Assembly: GCA_963971575.1 (NCBI GenBank)
Contig: OZ020617.1
Span: 19,739,403-19,803,402 of the forward strand
Origin: Liopterus haemorrhoidalis
Taxonomy: Eukaryota; Arthropoda; Insecta; Coleoptera; Dytiscidae
Length of the DNA: 64,000 nt
Reading direction: 5' to 3'
Shown here: piece by piece, positions 32,498 to 42,515 of the stretch
Layout of the letters: every line of letters begins with the position of its first letter
Numbering within the stretch: the first letter of the stretch is position 1
Program-made: the position numbers and the translations under genes
The notes under the pieces: model-generated
Told to the model about the DNA's origin: nothing
The model's input: only the letters and a program-made list of their open reading frames with translations
Database searches by the model: none

Positions 32498-33964
32498 TTA
32501 ATGCAATTTCTTGCATATTAATGCAATACGCCGGTCTTTCTTAGCAGCAAATTTATCTATAATTTTATCGGTAAAGTTTAGTATTGTTGATATGATTTTT
32601 TTTTCTATTTCGATCTATTTTAGGATCACTTCTATTTCTAATCTACGTAAACAATTTCTCAAATTGCATTGAAAATGATTCTATTTTATATGCAGATGAT
32701 AGCACCACAATCTCTCACTCACTATCATTAAATTTAATAAATTAAAATAATATAATCCATGAAAAAGCAAATGACTGGTTTCTTTCGGACGAATTATCCC
32801 TCAATAATTCGAAAACTCAAAACCTTTTAATTAGTTGTAAAAAACATTATTTTTTAAATTCTTCTTCTGTTGCTTTTCTGGGTGTTTATAATGACCCTGC
32901 ACTTAAGTGGGATCAGCTCGTAGAGATTCTTACCCAAAAAATCTGCAAAACTATATTTCTTTTTCGCAATCTTGTTAATACTGTCTCAAAAGAAATATTG
33001 TTAATATCATATTACTATCGTATCATACTATTTCAATCACACATTTCTTAGGCCCTTCTAGCTTGGGGACATTCTGCTTCAGCTAATAGAATTTTTTCTC
33101 TTCAGCGACGTGGTATTCGAATTTTAGCAACAATTAACTATAGAGATGATTGTAAGAATGCATTTAAAGAATTAGAAACAAATTAATGACATTACCTTCC
33201 ATCTATATTAATCAGTGTGTATTGTATACTTATAAAAATAGAAATATATAGCCAACTGGCGATAGAATGCACTCGCATACTACTAGAAATAAAAACCATA
33301 TATATCCAAACTTATTACGTTTAACTAAATCACGCAATGCCTCAAATTATTACAGCATAAAAAATTTTAATATTCTGCCAGAGGAATATAACGTCCTGCG
33401 TTTTCTGAATTTCAAGAAAACTGTAAAAGAATTTTTAATTAGAAACCTATTATACTCGACTGATGAATTTCTGAATGTTAAATTTTAAATTTTTGTCCAC
33501 ATATTAACACCATATATTATTGTACTATCCTAATAACTAGTGCCTATTATTTTGCTCCATTTTAACATGTATTTGTATTTTGTATTGTATTGCTTAGATG
33601 ACTGACTAAAACAATGTTTTATTTTGTATTATAGTCAATAAATAAATTATTATTATTATTATTATATTTCTATTGACAGCGCTGAAAGGTTCGTTTGACG
33701 ATCTTTACACATCGAGTTTCTGAGAAAAGTTTGTATCCATTTTAGAGTAGAAAAACAACGTTCAGCTTCATCAGTAACCATGGATGTTGTTACAAGAATT
33801 TGTAACAATTTCTTTGTCTCCGCCAACGATTCGTCCAAATTATTTAAAATTATAAATTTTAGGAAAGACACAGCGCCACATATTTTTCTGCATTCACTAT
33901 TTGAATAAATTACAGAAAGTTCTGTTTTAAGACGTTCCTTATTTAAATTAAAAATCACATCCAT
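32498..33964 (-). pseudogene. hAT transposase C-terminal dimerisation region (interrupted)
   Basis: From an ATG at 33964 the minus strand encodes VSFLKFIILNN..., VTTSMVTDEAERCFSTLKWI and LRNSMCKDRQTNLSALSIE, the hATC dimerisation block common to ZMYM-type hAT transposases. Coding is broken at 33675 by the LINE and resumes beyond it at 32609 in the same frame with KKIISTILNFTDKIIDKF and AAKKDRRIALICKKLH, stopping at 32498. Rejoining across the TTTCTATT duplication keeps the frame, so the transposase end was intact when the LINE landed. The DDE catalytic part and BED finger are gone. Confidence 0.8.
32610..33666 (+). pseudogene. 5'-truncated LINE inserted in the hAT
   Basis: The copy starts inside RT motif B (RSILGSLLFLIYVNNFSN) and continues through LYADDSTT (motif C), NDWFLSDELSLNNSKTQNLL, AFLGVY, ALLAWGHSASANRIFSLQRR and a C-terminal part (33267-33488; NYYSIKNFNILPEEYN). 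It ends in an ATT-rich tail at about 33650-33666. TTTCTATT flanks it (32602-32609 and 33667-33674), an 8-bp TSD. The AWGH and tail features match the LINE at 19771-21877, so they are probably one lineage. It carries stops and frameshifts. Confidence 0.8.
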
Positions 33965-34421
33965 TTTTATCTACTAAACGTTAAATTTTTACACATTAAA
34001 CTCATTTACTAAAATAATCATAAAAATATAAGAACGAAATATCAGCGCTGAGCACAACAAATATTCTACTATTGACGACACGTGACAATGTGATCTGCAT
34101 GACCTTGCAGCTCAAAAGCCATTCATTGGAACTTTCGTTCGGAAGATTTACGGACCCGATATACGGCTGAATAGTAACGAAAGAGGATATTTCTGAGCAC
34201 AGAACTGCGTAGTTCGTCAGCAAATTATTAAAGAAAAACGGAGAGAATAGAAGGTACAATAATTATCTAACCCACTGTAAAGCTACGTGATGTTCTTTCG
34301 TTGCACTACAAATACAATGCGTTTTCCAGAATACAACTAGTCGATACACACATAAATCTATATTTATTATTGGCAGTTTTGCAGCTCTGCAGCACCTAGA
34401 CCAGCCGCCGCTGTTCAGAAT

Positions 34422-34965
34422 GTGCAAAAGAGAATCTGACAAGAAACTGCACAGATTATATTAAGAACTCTAAATCAGCTGTATATATACTTAATGATTT
34501 CAAACCCGACACAATATGGATGGAACTCTGATGAAGTGCGCACTTACATTATGAAATAGTTTTATGTAGATTTTAATCCAAAAGTGAAAAAAATAAATAG
34601 TTAAATAATCTTTACTGCTTACTATAAAATTCTTTACTTTCGGCCAAAAGTCAGTCTTATTCAAGCAGTTTTAGTCAGTAAAGGTCGTCAGTAAGTCAGC
34701 TCCATGCAGTGAACTTCACAGTAGAGTAGACAAGTGATTGTGTTTAGTGCAGTTACGGAGTTACTGGAACTCTGTACAGTTACCGATTGATTTAGTTTAA
34801 AAAATAGTTTGGACTATACGGGCATATATAGAGGAGTTAACTGTGGACGAGTTAATGTGAAGTGTTTAGCCGTATTTAAGTAGTGTTTATTATTTAATTG
34901 TTATTATTGTTTATTCAAGAAGGAGATTGTACGGGTTGCAATGAAAAACAATCAAATCAGTTGAA
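34422..34965. other. unassigned DNA
   Basis: No ORF. CTCTGATGAAGTGCGCACTTAC at about 34528 is hammerhead/Penelope-end-like but lacks the GAAA partner. Confidence 0.35.
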
Positions 34966-34996
34966 AAGTTTCGAATAAGTTTTATTCTTCATCGGA
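34966..34996 (-). other. degenerate hammerhead-like core
   Basis: On the minus strand CCGATGA, one extra A, GAATAA, AAC, TTATTC, then GAAAC. This is the same layout as the motif at 24957-24984, including the single extra base before a perfect 6-bp stem II. The core has C for U at its second position, and no stem I partner or cleavage site is recognisable, so it is probably a dead relative. Confidence 0.3.
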
Positions 34997-35076
34997 GCTA
35001 CAATACATACATAAATACATAGTATAAGTAGTAGAAAACAATAGTACAGTATTGAAAATAGTATATTCTGTAACAA

Positions 35077-35173
35077 GGTTGGAATGAGAAAATTCGATGC
35101 GAGTGGAACATTCCGAGCGCGAGCCGCAGGCGAGCGTGAGGAACCACGAGCAACGAATTTTCTCATTCCAACC
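35077..35173. repeat. 97-bp imperfect palindrome, GC-rich centre
   Basis: The arms are GGTTGGAATGAGAAAATTCG and its complement. The centre holds GAGCGCGAGCCGCAGGCGAGC, so the whole can fold into one long hairpin. Flanking bases (CTGTAACAAG / CCGAGTCACAG) continue the complementarity imperfectly. A further inverted pair around TTTCTCCACGACC (35188) and GGTCGTGGAGAAA (35600) encloses the neighbouring 400 bp. Confidence 0.8.
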
Positions 35174-35615
35174 GAGTCACAGACCCTACTTTCTCCACGA
35201 CCACCAAAAAGAAAAATAAATTAACAAATAATTATTTTAACAAACATTTTATCTTGACAAATAATTTATATTACATAACAAATTAATCAATTAATTAAAC
35301 TATTATTTTTATTTATTATTTGTTTAATTTTAATTTAATTTGCCGCACATCGGCCACTATTTTAGGTTAGGTAGTTATGTTGCATTTTTTAATGTAAACA
35401 TTGCATATATCTTAATGTAACCCTACAAAAACAAAAGACAACAAGCATGGAATAGTTATTCCATAACAAGTGATGGAATGAAATACACGCAAAACGCATA
35501 AGAAGATAAGTGCTTTAGAATAACATTCCAACTATTGTCTTAGAATATTAACTTTCTGTAGTCAAAATTGGTTTTAGAATTGTTTGAAATTCTATAGCGG
35601 TCGTGGAGAAAATAT

Positions 35616-36010
35616 ATTCCGCCTAAGCGTTTGGAAAAAAATTATGTTGTCAATGTATACATATATAGGCTATTCTAAACCTTTAGGCGGAGCTACAGGA
35701 TATTCCAAACGTTTAGGCGGGATAACTGGAATTTTCATTTTTGCAAGTTGTCAAGAATTCTTCTTTTATGGTTTGAAGTAGGCTTTTGTTAAACAAAATT
35801 ATTAAAAACATCATTTTATCTGTAAAAGTAACTAGAATTGAAAATCTAGTTCCGCCTAAACCAAAGAAATACACTTTAAATGGAATTTAAATTTTCTTAA
35901 GTTGTCAGCTAATTTTTTATATATTTAAGTTGGCTTTTCCTGAACAAAATGATCAAAAGCTTCAATTAATCGGTAAAAGTTACTAGATTTGAAAATCTAG
36001 TCCCGCTTAA
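35616..36010. repeat. duplicated segments related to the 3.07/61.8-kb MITE
   Basis: AACGTTTAGGCGG and CCGCCTAAGCGTTTGG motifs occur near 35622-35720. Two tandem ~160-bp units follow, each ending in ATCTGTAAAAGTAACTAG- / CGGTAAAAGTTACTAG-like sequence, then AAAATCTAGTYCCGCYTAAACC (35825-35870 and 35970-36017). The motifs match the subterminal parts of the MITE at 3068-3474. It looks like a rearranged copy. Confidence 0.55.
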
Positions 36011-36130
36011 ACCAAAGAAACAGGCATTACGTAAATGTTTTATAAAATTTTCTGATTACTGTTCAGAAATATTAATAATATTATTTACCTTAAACAATAA
36101 ATATTTAATTTTGTAATACCCCCCCCCCCA

Positions 36131-36167
<37 letters not shown>

Positions 36168-36846
36168 TATTTTCCGAAAAACATATACAATATAGTATTA
36201 CAATTTGAATACCTAACAAAAGAAATTAAACAAAATAATTATTTACTAATAAATTAGTGAAATAGAAAAAGGTCTTCAATAAGGAGAATATACAAAAATA
36301 CCATCACAAAAGATACTATGTATCTTGTAGTGATTAACATTATGTTAGAGTAGACCTCAAAGATATACATATAAATTTATATACATTATAATCCTAAAAA
36401 AAAGCAAACTTTGAATTGAGTGCTCAGCTATTCACACTATTGTTATATATTTAAATACAATAAATACTTAGATACTACGTATTGAAGGTAATTTGATTTA
36501 TCAATGTAGAGGAAGCATTATATAACCATGATTTAATCTGTTTTTGAAATGACAGTTTAGACATTCTAAATAAGTTTGATCTAATATTATCAAGAAACGC
36601 ATTATATATTTTAGGAATTGAGTTAATAAAATTTGTATAATCTTTTCTTTTTTTAATTTTAAATGGATTACATAGTCCTTTAGAAGCATGCCTTTTACTA
36701 TAATTATGATTTGCAAATTCAAGAGTATCATTTAATTTAGTTTTTTCATTAAAAATGTGATTTGAAATATTATATAAATATAACTTGGTAATATTAAAAA
36801 CTATATTAAAAATCAATATTATTTTTCTTTTGGTCAGCATCGGCAC
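36131..36846 (-). pseudogene. LINE 3' fragment with (ATT)n tail
   Basis: The minus-strand ORF 36846-36475 (123 codons) has the character of a LINE ORF2 C-terminus: NHNYSKRHASKGLCNPFKIK, NSIPKIYNAFLDNIRS, MSKLSFQKQIKSWL. It is followed by ~300 bp of AT-rich 3' UTR ending in an ATT-type repeat (36131-36168 on the plus strand as AAT units, preceded by a C-run). No RT motif remains. Its family resemblance is weaker than for the other LINE fragments. Confidence 0.5.
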
Positions 36847-37559
36847 AATGTTGGTAACCCTAAATGTAGTGTTCCTAACAGAAATAATACTGAAAATACT
36901 GAAAAACTTGTTAAAAATATTAGGGCTGAAAGAAAATCTTTAAACCCACCTACAAAAAGCTATAAATCTCAATAACTACACGTTTCTAATGTATCTTGCT
37001 ACGAAAGACTCATCTCGCACAAGTAGACCTTACCTAAACCATAGCAATATAGTTATGCGTTGCTTTTGACTGAAAGATTTTCTTTCATTCCTATTATTTT
37101 TAATGAGTATCTGTTTTTGGTATTATTCCGGTTGCTGACACTATTACTGGATTAATCGCAGGGTGACCAACCGTCTCGTTTTTAGCGGGACTGTCTCAGT
37201 TTAACAAGCTCGTAAACTTGTAAAATTTCTATAAATCATCTAAAACTTACCGACAAGAGCGAACTTAAATATTTCGACAGATACCCTCGCGTAGGGCCCC
37301 GCGACTTCTGGAGCTCCGCGCTATGGGAAAGCGCGCTTCGGAGGGCACTGCGCTTAAATTAAAAAGAAAATGAAAAATACTATTTAATACGTTAAAAATA
37401 ATTTATTGTGTAATGGTCACAAAATTGTGTAAATTTTCAAACATTTTAAATAACAAGTTTCCGCCACAAAAACCAACCGGTGATTAAATTCGTCTACTAA
37501 TTCAAAAAATATATCTATCCACAAAATAAATCCATAGATTGGTAAATCCATAGAATAAA
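36847..37559. other. unassigned DNA
   Basis: CAGGGTGACCAACCGTCTCG at about 37160 looks like a hAT terminus, but no partner was found. GC-richer 37285-37350 has no ORF. Confidence 0.4.
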
Positions 37560-38194
37560 TACCACAGCTTTACAGAAAACAAATATTTTCTCTTCTGTAC
37601 ATTTTTTCAATTTGATGAATCGTTAAATTTCTGAGGGACAATCTCAAACTGAAAACTGAAAATATCCCTCTTATTATTGACTTAACGAAAACGTACAAAG
37701 ATTATTTATATAAAGAAAAAATATTTTTCTTTTTATAAATTTTTCCAATTGGATGAATATTTGGGGTGTTACGGGGCGACACCCCAAAACTGGCATGGCC
37801 AAACTACGGCCCGCGGGATAGAATCAGTCCGCGAGGTGCATTTATATGACCTACGTAGCCATTTCCTTCTTTTTGCTCTTTAGATATTGTAGTTTTTCTT
37901 TGCTATTATTTTTGGGTAGTGGCATCTTTCGGATGTCTTTTTTTTTGCACGTCGAATTTTATGGATATCTCTTTTTTATCGCTTGCTTCTCAGGATTTTT
38001 GGATAGAATATGGCCCGCGTTACTATAATTTGGCCATGTCTCTGGCTTTGGTGTTTATACATACAAACGTGTAAACTTGAAACATTTCACTTTACTTAAC
38101 AATAAAACATATCTACGAGAACGAAAACGTTGTTTAGAAGGCAGACCTGATTCATATTTAAAAAACCGTATGAAGTACGGGTTCCTCAGCTAGT
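37560..38194 (+). mobile_element. Helentron-like 3' part
   Basis: The interior shares GGGACAATCTCAAACTGAAA, GAAAATATCCCTC and TTATTGACTTAACG segments with the element at 44576-46125. The end has a small hairpin (CCGTATGAAGTACGG) followed by GTTCCTCAGCTAGT, the CTAGT terminus seen also at 29405 and 46125. The 5' start was not found. It is interrupted by a MITE, 37794-38038. Confidence 0.5.
37794..38038. mobile_element. MITE with CATGGCCAAA ends
   Basis: The left end CATGGCCAAACTACGGCCCGCGG and the reversed right end CATGGCCAAATTATAGTAACGC, then GGGCCATATTCT, are imperfect inverted copies. CAGTGGTGGCCAAAC-type ends are common in hAT MITEs. A TSD could not be confirmed. Exact ends uncertain by a few bases. 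Confidence 0.5.
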
Positions 38195-38196
38195 AA

Positions 38197-39086
38197 TCGT
38201 ACATATATAATTCGCAAGTGTCTGTATGAAATCTCGGTAACATTGTGACGTCAATTTTTCCTAAAGTTCTCGTGATTGGCTAACTGGGGACACCTTATCT
38301 CTTAACTTACAGGTATTTTGCAGATTTATTTTCTAAGAATCTAAGAATACAATTAGAATATAATTGCATATAGAAATGTGTAGGATTTCGTAGGCATAAA
38401 CAAGAAACTCTAGATACTCCTATGAGCTTTGACCAATATGAACAATATTTTGCAGATTTATTCTCTAAGAAACTGCGAATAAAATAACATATAGAAATGT
38501 CTAGGGTTTCATAGGCATAAACAAGAAACTTAAGACACTTCTATATTCTTTGATCGTTACGAAAAATATTTTGCAGATTTATTATATAAAAATCTGCGGA
38601 TAAAATAATCTATAGAAATGTCTAGGGTTTCGTAGGCACAAAAAAGAAACTTTAGACACTGTTATATTCTTATACACTTTATTCCCTACGAATCTACGAA
38701 TTTAATTACATACAGAAATGTCTAGAATTTCGTAGGAATAAATTAACATCTCAAATTATTTATAGTTTTAACAATATAAATGTAATGTACTGAGTCAAAA
38801 TGAATCGTTTTCCCATCTTAAAAAGTTTATGAATAAATGATCGTACTTATATAATTAGCAAGTGTCTGTATGTAGTGTCCGTAACATTGTGACGTCAATT
38901 TTTCCTAAGGTTCTTGTGATTGGCTAACTGGGGCATCCTGTCTCTTGATTGGCTGACAGGTGACACTCTCTCCCGTGATTGGCTAAATACTCGACATGGT
39001 GGTATATTTTTTGGTTAATTATACGAAATTAATAACAATTGAAATTTTTATATTATAAATCCGTCATTGTTGACGACTAACCTAGT
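38197..39086 (+). mobile_element. modular repeat family Y, copy B
   Basis: It starts TCGTACATATATAATTCGC, three bases after the CTAGT end of the Helentron-like element, and ends CCTAGT. It has four ~120-bp units (beginning near 38311, 38448, 38567 and about 38670) against two in copy A. A second complete head, TCGTACTTATATAATTAGC, lies at 38841, so the head module is duplicated internally. TGACGTCA occurs twice (38246-38253 and 38890-38897) with ATTGG boxes at 38275, 38919, 38948 and 38978. Non-coding. Confidence 0.65.
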
Positions 39087-39489
39087 ATATAAATAAAGCT
39101 CCTTTTTCTTCTGATTTTTTACTATATTGAGCCCCACAGTTTGTTCTTGCATCGGGCCCTGCACTTACTAGGACCTGCTCTAATTACCAAGTTTCTTCAC
39201 AAAAATTAGAAGTAATGAAGTATTTTATAATGTATAATAACCAATAAATAGAAGTCAGCTAAGACCTTTCCTGTTATCTGCCCGCCGCTCTATTTTTATT
39301 CTCCTGCCACTATCTACTAACTCAGTTTTTAGGTTAACCCGGGTTACAATAGCTATAGGAGAGACTGGGGAGTTGTGATAACACTGGGAAGGATGATACA
39401 ACCTTAAATTTGGCGCAATTAGTAGTTTCGAGATACAAATTTTTCTAAAATTATGTGACATAATGTAAACTCTAAATCAAACCTAAATC
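39087..39489. other. unassigned DNA
   Basis: Nothing supportable in this gap. Confidence 0.4.
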
Positions 39490-40690
39490 AGCTAAACAAC
39501 GAATATTAAATTTACTGGAGCCAGTACAAAACTTGGCTATACGATTATTGGCCGGTGCTTTTCGGACGAGTCCGGTAAATAGTTTTTTTGTGTGAATGAG
39601 GATACATTCCTATAACACACCATAGAATCAAACTCGCACTGTCTTACATATCAGCTTTGTCCGTATGCCCACTTATACTCACTCAACTTTAAAAACACCC
39701 AAATCCCTCTCCATCTATATTTGAATGACGTCTTAGAGACTGCTAATATAGAATTACCAAGAAAAACATTAAATCATGCCATTGACTATGAAGAGAGCAT
39801 ATTTTAACATATAGATGTGCAAATATCGGAAGAGTGAGACTAATACTGAAATATTCAATATTTTATTTTACGAAATACCTTTAAAATGCAAAGACCGTAT
39901 GTATATCTATACAGATGGCTCTAAACTAGACAATAAAATAGACTCTGCAGCTATTTTCGGCGAAGAAACCTTTAAATATAACCTACCCAAAACAACAAGC
40001 GTTTATACAGCGGAATTATACAGTCTACTACAGGCCACCAAACTCATAAATGAAAAGCAAGAAAAGAAATTTATCATTTATACCGATAGTCTTAGTGCCA
40101 TACAAGAACTCACACGCCTATCTCCAAGAAACACATTGATCAAAGAACTCCAGGAAACAATACATCAAGACATCTGTAAAGACAAACAAATCACAATAAT
40201 GTGGATACCTTCTCATGTTAGTATAAACGGCAACGAAATAGTAGACAATGAAGCAAAGGAAACGATACATCTACCTATAACCAATATAAGCATCAATTTG
40301 CGACGTAAAAAGTCTGATAAAAAGATAAATCTGAAAATACTGGAACTATCAATGGATAAATACAACAAATGACAGCATATTACGAGTAATAAAGGAAGAC
40401 ACTAAACCATGAGAAACAAAACAAAATAGAAGGTAACAAATTATTATAACTCGACTACGTATAGGTCATACTCTGCTCATACACCAACATTTATTCAACT
40501 GCGTACCAAGCCAATGTGAACAGTGCAACACTACCCTCACAGTAAAACACTTGATAATAGACTGCCCATAATATAGGTAAGACTCGTAAATAACATACCC
40601 AACTCGATTGAAAAAGCCCTTACAAATAACATCAGTGAAACAGATAAAGTTTTAAAATTCCTAACAGATATGAATATTAAAGAACGAATA
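39490..40690 (+). pseudogene. LINE ORF2 3' half with RNase H
   Basis: Before the open RNase H block the plus strand reads LEPVQNLAIRLLAGAFRTSP, the segment linking RT to RNase H in I/R1-like and related LINEs, followed by frame breaks. After it, across stops, come ITRLRIGHTLLIHQHLFNC and SQCEQCNTTLTVKHLIIDCP, the CCHC-like C-terminal finger. The same C-terminal layout appears at 54070-54360 and 60803-61201, so three members of one lineage are present. The RT itself is missing. Confidence 0.75.
39815..40372 (+). CDS. RNase H domain of a LINE (open block)
   Basis: This is a 185-codon open block within the broken LINE, not an independent gene. RNase H degrades RNA in RNA-DNA hybrids during reverse transcription. 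The four acidic positions are in order: YTDGSK (D), YTAELYSLL (E), YTDSLSAIQ (D) and IVDNEAKET (D), with WIPSHVSINGNE between the last two, where active forms have WIPSHxGIxGNE. The ATG at 39815 is only where the frame opens; homologous coding continues upstream in another frame. S replaces the usual G in SHVGI, so activity is doubtful. Confidence 0.8.
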   Translation: MCKYRKSETNTEIFNILFYEIPLKCKDRMYIYTDGSKLDNKIDSAAIFGEETFKYNLPKTTSVYTAELYSLLQATKLINEKQEKKFIIYTDSLSAIQELTRLSPRNTLIKELQETIHQDICKDKQITIMWIPSHVSINGNEIVDNEAKETIHLPITNISINLRRKKSDKKINLKILELSMDKYNK

Positions 40691-40749
40691 GGTATAGTAA
40701 AAATATCTTTTATTTTGCGTTACATTATTATTGTATTATATTAATACTA

Positions 40750-41098
40750 GGTTATTAACCGCCAAAGTAAAGGATATAGCAGTGTCTAGAGTTTCTTGTT
40801 TATGCCTACGAAACCATAGACAATTTTGTAAATACTTATATTTGTAGATTTTCCGAAAGTAAATCCGCAAAATATTGTTCATAACGGTCAAATGATATAG
40901 AAGTGTCTAGAGTTTCTTGTTTATGCCTACGAAACCCTAAACATTTCTGTATGCAATTATATTCGTAGATTCTAAGAGAATAAATCTGCAAAATACCTGT
41001 CAAACAAGAGACAGGGTGTCTTCAGCTAACCAATCACGAGGACCTTAGGAAAAATTGATTGATGTCATAATGTTACTTGCTAATTATATATGTACGAT
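40750..41098 (-). mobile_element. modular repeat family Y, copy C (truncated)
   Basis: On the minus strand the head CGTACATATATAATTAGCAAG begins at 41098, then ATTGATTGATG... and GTGATTGGTTAGCTGAAG, then two to three ~120-bp units (TTTTGCAGATTTATTCTCTT at about 40990, again near 40870). The right-hand modules and tail are absent. The CRE-like palindrome is mutated here. Confidence 0.6.
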
Positions 41099-41229
41099 TT
41101 TATTAGGCCATGTTATACTACTATATATTATTGTAATTGTGTTATACTAACAGTGCTAGGTACAAAAGATCTAGTTGTCGATGTACTTATAAATCTTTAA
41201 ATAAAAAAGTACTAAAACTTATGAATATA

Positions 41230-42513
41230 CCAGGTGTACAAGTATGAAATGCGGATTTTTTTTTTAAATAAAACACATTAAACTCCAAAGAACAGTAAAA
41301 GTTTATTTATTCAAAGTATGCTCCATTAGACGTTATACATTTTTCCCATCTTTCAGGCAATTTTTGAATACCTCGCCAGTAGAACTCTTCCCCTTTCCCC
41401 GCAAACCATTCATCTAGCCATTCTTTCACATTTTCATATGAACAAAAGTGCTGCTCGGCAAGTGCGTGACCCATCCATGCGAACAAGTGGTAATCTGAAG
41501 GGGCCAAGTCTGGTGAGTAAGCGGCATGGGGTAGCACTTCCCACTTGAGTGCCTCCAATGTGTTGCAAACTGCTTTTGCCTTATGTGATGGAACGTTATC
41601 GTGAAGAAAGATAACTTTGTGCTGTCTTCTTTCGTATTCTGGTCGTTTTATGCAGCGAATGGTTCAATTCGATCAGTTGTTGTTGGTAGCGTTGGGTATT
41701 AACTGTTTCACCAGGTTTTAACAATTCATAATAGACCACACCTTTTTGGTCCCACCAAGTACAGAGCATTGTCTTTTTGCCAAAGCGATTCGGTCTTGCA
41801 GTTGATGTGGATGGTGAGCCTGGGTTCCCCCATGATTTTTTGCGTTTGGGATTTTCAAAATAAATCCATTTTTCATCGCCAGTAATGATACGATGCAAAA
41901 AAGACTTTCTTTTGTATCGTGCAAGCAAAATTTCACAAGTTTTTTTGCGTTTTTCCATCTGCCTCTCATTCAATGCATGTGGAACCCATCTGCCGACTTT
42001 CTGGATCTTACCAATCTCTCGTAGGCGATTGGAAACAGCTTGCTGACTAACGCCTAACTGCATTGCTAGTTGTTTTTGCGATTGACTATCGTCTTCCTGT
42101 AGCAATGTTTCCAATTTTGTATCTTCATATTTTTTTGGAGGTTTTCCATGTTCTTTGTCTGTAAGATCAAAGTCACCACTTTTGAAACGCCGAAACCATC
42201 GTCCACACGTATCTTGCGATGTAGCATATTCACCATAAGCTTCTCGAAGCAGTCGGTATGATTCAGCAGCAGTTTTTTTCAAATGAAAACAAAACAGTAG
42301 TACTGTCCGCGAATGCTCTTTATTTGGCACAAAATTTGACATTTTTAACACAGTAAAACAAAACTATATGATCACTTTTCAAATTATAACCTATACGCAT
42401 TTGACACTTAATGATAACTTAACAAAATGCCATATGTGTTGAAACTTTGAACTATAAACTCTGTTTGCGCGGCAAGTCTGAAAAAAATCCGCATTTCATA
42501 CTTGTAGACCTGG
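41230..42513 (-). mobile_element. near-complete mariner element
   Basis: The TIRs begin CCAGGTGTACAAGTATGAAA and CCAGGTCTACAAGTATGAAA, with one mismatch over the first 20 bases, continuing into GCGGATTTTTTT. TA flanks both ends (41228-41229 and 42514-42515). Length 1284 bp is exactly mariner-like. The single gene on the minus strand is full-length except for one frameshift. The high TIR identity suggests recent insertion. Confidence 0.9.
41307..42342 (-). pseudogene. mariner transposase with one frameshift
   Basis: The ATG at 42342 starts MSNFVPNKEHSRTVLLFCFH, preceded in frame by a GTG with no strong case. The protein has the N-terminal HTH pair (TSQDTCGRWFRRFKSGDFDL in the first half), the linker motif WVPHALNERQ, first-aspartate block ITGDEKWIYFENP, second HDNVPSHKAKAV and third YSPDLAPSDYHLF, the mariner D,D34D layout, ending ...KCITSNGAYFE. 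A one-base slip near 41640-41660 separates the last ~115 residues from the first ~230. The HDNARPH motif is HDNVPSH here. Otherwise no stops are seen, so only the slip disables it. Confidence 0.9.
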
Positions 42514-42515
42514 TA

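Larger units (their letters stand above)
32406..34413 (-). mobile_element. hAT element with perfect 8-bp TSD, split by a LINE
   Basis: The left end CAGTGGCGGCTCATG and the right end (reversed) CAGCGGCGGCTGGTC are flanked by identical TTCAGAAT at 32398-32405 and 34414-34421. The minus strand keeps the transposase C-terminus. A LINE (32610-33666) is inserted in that coding sequence. Excluding the LINE the element is ~950 bp, so most of the transposase is deleted. Confidence 0.85.

Noticed and set aside
34528..34560. CTCTGATGAAGTGCGCAC as a third hammerhead
   Set aside because: A short stem follows the core-like CTGATGA, but GAAA is not adjacent and no stem I or cleavage site is present.
37160..37200. 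hAT terminus CAGGGTGACCAACCGTC
   Set aside because: No matching inverted end or TSD partner could be found.
31648..41098. the repeated ~120-bp units of family Y as a CRISPR-like array
   Set aside because: Units are contiguous, diverged, eukaryotic and occur in three separated mobile copies; there are no unique spacers or cas genes.
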